From Euperipatoides rowelli (lineage: Eukaryota > Onychophora > Udeonychophora > Euonychophora > Peripatopsidae): a DNA stretch of 10,649 nucleotides. The stretch lies in assembly GCA_003024985.2 (NCBI GenBank), contig PXIH01S0001042.1. One strand, given 5' to 3'. Position 1 is the stretch's first letter. Each line of letters opens with the position of its first letter. The notes under the pieces are model-generated. The model was not told where the DNA came from, searched no databases, and saw only the letters and a list, made by a program, of their open reading frames with translations. The position numbers and the translations under genes were made by a program. Below, in pieces: positions 7,778-10,649 of this stretch.

Positions 7778-8211
7778 CAGGGGTTCTCAACCCTGTGCCC
7801 ATGAACACCATGGCGCCTGTCGACCAATTTGTTTGTGCTCACCACTGTTCCAACATCAAACGAAAGCTTGTCACGTTAACTTGGCAGCACCCGAATCCCA
7901 TTTATTTAGATTGTGAGTGTTTAGCAACCAATTTTAGGCAGTTCTTTTCTTGTAAATCGACCTCTTTAATTCCACCTTTTGTGCCAAGTTAACATGGACG
8001 AACTTGAGTGCAATGCACGCAGACGGCTGAATTGAGTAGTGTTGGGGGATAGTAAGATAATTGTCTAAAAACAGGCGATACAATCCAGATTCTACCACAT
8101 TTTTCACACCTGCGCATATATTTTCATCATTACAGAAAATATAGATGATGCCCGCCGCCCTACCTATATTTTAGAATGTGCTCTAGGGTACAAAAAGGTT
8201 GGGAACCTCTG
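7778..8211. mobile_element. Non-autonomous hAT transposon (MITE) with perfect 8-bp TSD
   Basis: The 434-base element starts CAGGGGTTCTCAACC (7778) and its right end, on the minus strand, starts CAGAGGTTCCCAACC (8211). The 15-base terminal inverted repeats have two mismatches, and CAG(G/A)GGTTCTCAACC is a classic hAT terminus. The flanks CTTTACAG at 7770-7777 and 8212-8219 are identical and 8 bases long, the hAT target duplication size, with central TA. No transposase is encoded: open frames of 60-65 codons inside (7795-7992 and another) have no hAT domain. It contains a second inverted repeat (7864-7889 with 7980-8005). A perfect TSD suggests that this insertion is younger than the LINEs around it. 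Confidence 0.93.
7864..8005. repeat. Internal inverted repeat in the second MITE
   Basis: GTTAACTTGGCA (7875-7886) is the exact reverse complement of TGCCAAGTTAAC (7982-7993). Similarity extends to about 26 bases on each side (7864-7889 and 7980-8005) with a few mismatches. The 90-base middle is unique. It may be an internal stem of the MITE or the ends of a smaller element nested in it. No target duplication was found around it. Confidence 0.7.
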
Positions 8212-8219
8212 CTTTACAG
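8212..8219. repeat. Right target-site duplication of second hAT MITE
   Basis: CTTTACAG, identical to 7770-7777. Confidence 0.92.
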
Positions 8220-9060
8220 TTAGACTACTAATAATAATTTTAGTAAAAACATAACAGATTAAATGATTAAATATTTTAAACTAAAATTCAAGCAAGTTAA
8301 AATATATACTGTATAGCCGGCCCGTACGGTGGAATTTTTTTCAGGTGGGGGTGGGTGGGGTCTACAGAACTTTAACATTAGTTTACAAGTTCGGTTTTGA
8401 TTTTGAGAAGCTTTTTTTATGTTGTCAGTACATTTTGTCACCTTATGGTACAATTTGAGTAGCTTTTTTGTTGTTGTTGTTGTTGTAAGTATATCTGTTG
8501 TAGTATTTGCTAAATTTAATGTTTTTGTGGTCATTCTATCATTAGTGTAGGAAATAAACTGTGCCGTTTAAATAAATATAATTAAAGCCGTTTTAAATTC
8601 TTTCATAATTTGTGCCATATTTATTGGACAGTTTTTAAATCCGTCTACATGAACTTTTTATTATGAAAAAGAAATAGGAGCGCTATTGACTTTCGATACT
8701 TACAAACATTTTCAGTCTTATTTTTCTCTTTTTGTGAATTTGAAACCATGCTGAAATGTATGCCTATAAGGATCTCTATTGTTTTGTTCCTCAACAATGT
8801 AGCATCTTTTCGTCTCGCAGTTTACAAACTAAGTGCAATATGGAAATTTGACAATAAAAACCACATGTAGCAAGTCAGAGTAGGAACACCAAAACTCTGA
8901 TGAACTATTGTGAACAAGTTAAAACTAAGGACTATTTATGTAATGGCCTATAAGGAAATGAAGAATTTGGAACAATTAAAAAGTGTGACAAACAGTATAT
9001 TGATTTGTTGTATATTCGGTTTTAACACCTTACTGAGTATATAAACTAATGTAACATGAA
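8220..9060. other. No gene seen; G-rich tract and TTG repeat
   Basis: The interval holds a G-rich tract (8344-8359, runs of 2, 5, 3 and 4 G) and six TTG units (8468-8485). The minus-strand 91-codon frame at 8259-8534 is a product of these simple sequences (poly-Thr and poly-Pro) and is not a credible gene. The rest is plain AT-rich DNA. Confidence 0.5.
8468..8485. repeat. TTG microsatellite (6 units)
   Basis: Six uninterrupted TTG triplets following a T run. Confidence 0.9.
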
Positions 9061-9756
9061 ATTTTGATCTTTTTTATCCATATTATTATCAAGAAATCCA
9101 GAGATCTCAAGAAATAAAATTCTGATTTAATCTAGTGAAGATATGCTGAATACCTAGAACATCATCTTTAAGAAACTCAGAAGATTATTAATATGAAGAA
9201 GTATGTTAATGAAGATTAATGCCAAGCAAGATACTTGTAGCTGACGTTAACATGAAGACGTAAATCTGCAAGACCAAACTGAGTGAAAGCAGACCAAAGA
9301 ATTGTGCCCCATCATAGATGCAGATTTTAAGTTTAAAGAAAGCAGAATGGAATTAATAACTATATTAAATTATTTATTTCAGATCGAAATTTCAAGCAAA
9401 AGAGTGAATACCAGCAAGTTGTATCCAATAATTTTTCAAAATAGAGTTTGTAAGTGTTGCCTACAAAATAATTCTCAAATATGAATTTCCAACCGGAGAA
9501 AAATCAATCTTTAATCTTTAAATTATGAGCTCACGGAGAACTTCAAAGATTGCGCAAGCAAGGTACTTTAATAATTATAAACGACAGTAGTTTTAATTTA
9601 GTTTAGTAGATAGTTTGACCACGCACCTTTTTATGTTTAATTTGTTTAAATTTTAATATGAATTTTAGAATGTTTAAGTTTTAAAATTGAGAAATTTAAC
9701 TGATAACTTTATACCGAACATTTACAATTTTAAATATATATTATAATTTGTTTCAC
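9061..9756. other. No supported gene; intron-like AT-rich DNA
   Basis: A 60-codon plus frame at 9302-9484 contains a fair 3' splice site (TTTATTTCAG ending at 9382) and a downstream GTAAGT (9449-9454), but the peptide between them is not recognisable. No transposon end or RNA gene was seen. Confidence 0.4.
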
Positions 9757-9779
9757 TCCGGCCTTATGGCCTTAATAAA
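9757..9779 (+). terminator. Candidate 3' end with GGCC hairpin and AATAAA
   Basis: GGCC (9760-9763) and GGCC (9768-9771) form a small stem-loop just before AATAAA (9774-9779). This arrangement is seen at the 3' ends of some LINEs and of polyadenylated genes. No coding sequence could be tied to it, so it is only a candidate. Confidence 0.25.
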
Positions 9780-10260
9780 AAACATTATGCATTGCTAAAC
9801 ATCCGTGATGGTGAGATTATTTAAATGGTGTGTGCATATATTTAATTGTGTAAGGGTTTCCATACAAGAGAGTTTAATATATATTTAAATCTACTAATTT
9901 TTCAAGCTTCTTTATTTTTATTTTTATTTCTATCAGTTATTTAGGCAAATCATGTACAGGCTGCAATAAGATGATTAATAAATCCAATCAATGAGCGAGG
10001 TAATGAGTAAAATTTGTCATTATAACTGTAGTCTATAGTCTTTCTTCGGTTATGTTTCCATAAGTGATAGGATGATTTCTTTTTTAGATGCTGTCAAGAC
10101 ATCATTCCCTTAGTTAAAATTAAGTCCACTAATATTTTTGCATTTGTTAGGGCAATCCTCAATCAAGTTTGCATTCCGATGTAATACTTTAAATTTTATC
10201 AGATTAGCTTATAAATTATTTATAAATAAATAAAAACAAAGCCAGTATATTTAGTATATA
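9780..10260. other. No gene seen; AT-rich
   Basis: Plain AT-rich sequence. TATAAATAA-like words at about 10210-10230 lie upstream of the candidate exon at 10277 and could be TATA boxes, but such words are frequent in this composition. Confidence 0.45.
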
Positions 10261-10276
10261 ACGTGCTTTCCTTTAG

Positions 10277-10334
10277 CGCCCGAACTCTGTGGGTTGCACC
10301 CTGACATGGCAGGTGCTGAAACAGGTGATAGAAG
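10277..10334 (+). other. Candidate 58-base exon of a host gene
   Basis: A pyrimidine-rich acceptor, GCTTTCCTTTAG, ends at 10276, and a near-ideal donor, GAAG then GTGAGT, begins its intron at 10335. The 58 bases between are clearly richer in GC than the flanks. Two frames are open through it: RPNSVGCTLTWQVLKQVIE, or a frame containing an ATG at 10306 in a good start context (GACATGG) that gives MAGAETGDR before the splice. So it could be an internal exon or a first coding exon with 5' UTR. The protein is not recognised and no partner exon was found in the window. An alternative is part of an unknown repeat. Confidence 0.35.
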
Positions 10335-10649
10335 GTGAGTTGCAAGTACGGCATAATATACACACTCACACAAATTACACTTGTGGCATTTTACACTACA
10401 TTAGGTAAAGACAGTGTCAGTATGGCTGTCCTTTGAGAACCCGGCTGAGAATGGTCAAGGGCCTTTGACCCCAGAGCCGTAGCCAGCCTTTTTAAAATTT
10501 GATAAGCTTTTTTTTTTAGTTGTAGGCTCATTTTGTTTCCATTTACCATCCCTATATAGGTCCCTAGTTTACCTTTACTGAGCCTATGGGTCCTCCATAT
10601 TATAATTCTGGTCATAAATAAATAGTTTCTTATGTATTTTGTTCAAACA
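10335..10649. other. No supported gene; repeat-like patch with near-palindrome
   Basis: A moderately GC-rich patch at 10420-10490 contains an 18-base near-palindrome at 10453-10470 (GGTCAA...TTGACC, 16 of 18 positions symmetric). A minus-strand 74-codon frame at 10391-10615 crosses it, but shows no domain. If the candidate exon upstream is real, this is intron. The patch may also belong to an unrecognised interspersed repeat. Confidence 0.35.

Noticed and set aside
7795-7992. 65-codon open frame inside the second MITE as a transposase remnant.
   Set aside because: It has no hAT catalytic, dimerisation or zinc-finger motif, and the element length fits a transposase-free MITE.
8344-8359. G-quadruplex.
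   Set aside because: Only three runs of three or more G are present; at best a weak two-tetrad fold, with no context suggesting a function.
8259-8534. 91-codon minus-strand open frame rich in Thr and Pro.
   Set aside because: It is created by the TTG microsatellite and the G-rich tract; no domain is present.
10274-10293. TAGCGCCCGAAC resembles the tRNA-Lys primer-binding site of LTR retroelements (TGGCGCCCGAAC).
   Set aside because: No LTR end (CA) lies just upstream, the match breaks after 12 bases with one mismatch, and no gag or second LTR is visible. The splice-bounded exon reading fits at least as well.
10391-10615. 74-codon minus-strand frame as a gene.
   Set aside because: No recognisable domain, and it spans simple sequence and a repeat-like patch with a near-palindrome; coding support is lacking.
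1-10649. CRISPR array, prokaryotic operon, rRNA or intact tRNA.
   Set aside because: No regularly spaced direct repeats, no ribosome-binding-site-linked frames, and no intact RNA gene; the window is eukaryotic transposon-rich DNA.

Overview
This is AT-rich nuclear DNA from a eukaryote, most likely an invertebrate animal. The signs are degraded non-LTR retrotransposons, short non-autonomous hAT DNA transposons, a tRNA-like SINE head, GATA, CT and TTG microsatellites and intron-like splice signals, with no compact bacterial-style coding. The species cannot be fixed by eye. A mollusc (for instance a cephalopod) or an arthropod would fit, at low confidence. No intact protein-coding gene is present. 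Nearly all that can be identified is mobile-element debris.

Layout: (1) 1-360, a possible CCAAT/YY1-like promoter patch, a nine-C run and a decayed tRNA-derived SINE head. (2) About 780-4980 on the minus strand, one badly decayed two-ORF LINE. Its ORF1 keeps a gag-like CCHC remnant. Its ORF2 keeps AP-type endonuclease signatures (LNIGSLN, NCYGAN, GDLNT, SDH), reverse transcriptase motifs A, B and C, and a C-terminal ALPNN...ETTEHL region. A copy of its own endonuclease segment sits inverted inside the endonuclease domain (3428-3725). (3) 5010-5241, two diverged copies of a repeat carrying GCGCCATCT motifs around a GATA microsatellite. (4) 5461-5630, an unassigned patch that looks richer in GC. 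(5) 5630-5990 on the plus strand, the RT-distal C-terminal end of a second, unrelated LINE. (6) 5995-6346 and 7778-8211, two hAT-type MITEs with terminal inverted repeats and 8-bp target-site duplications. (7) 8220-10260, AT-rich DNA with a TTG repeat, a G-rich tract and one polyadenylation-like signal. (8) 10277-10334, a short GC-rich segment bounded by strong 3' and 5' splice sites, the best candidate for real host coding sequence.

These pieces do not form a working system. The order of events is readable in part: the plus-strand LINE fragment was in place before the first MITE landed at its 3' side, and the minus-strand LINE was rearranged by a fold-back or inverted duplication. I found no previously undescribed biological system. 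The most informative items are the inverted self-duplication in the LINE, the two MITEs with clear TSDs, the paired CTCF-core-like motifs and the candidate small exon.
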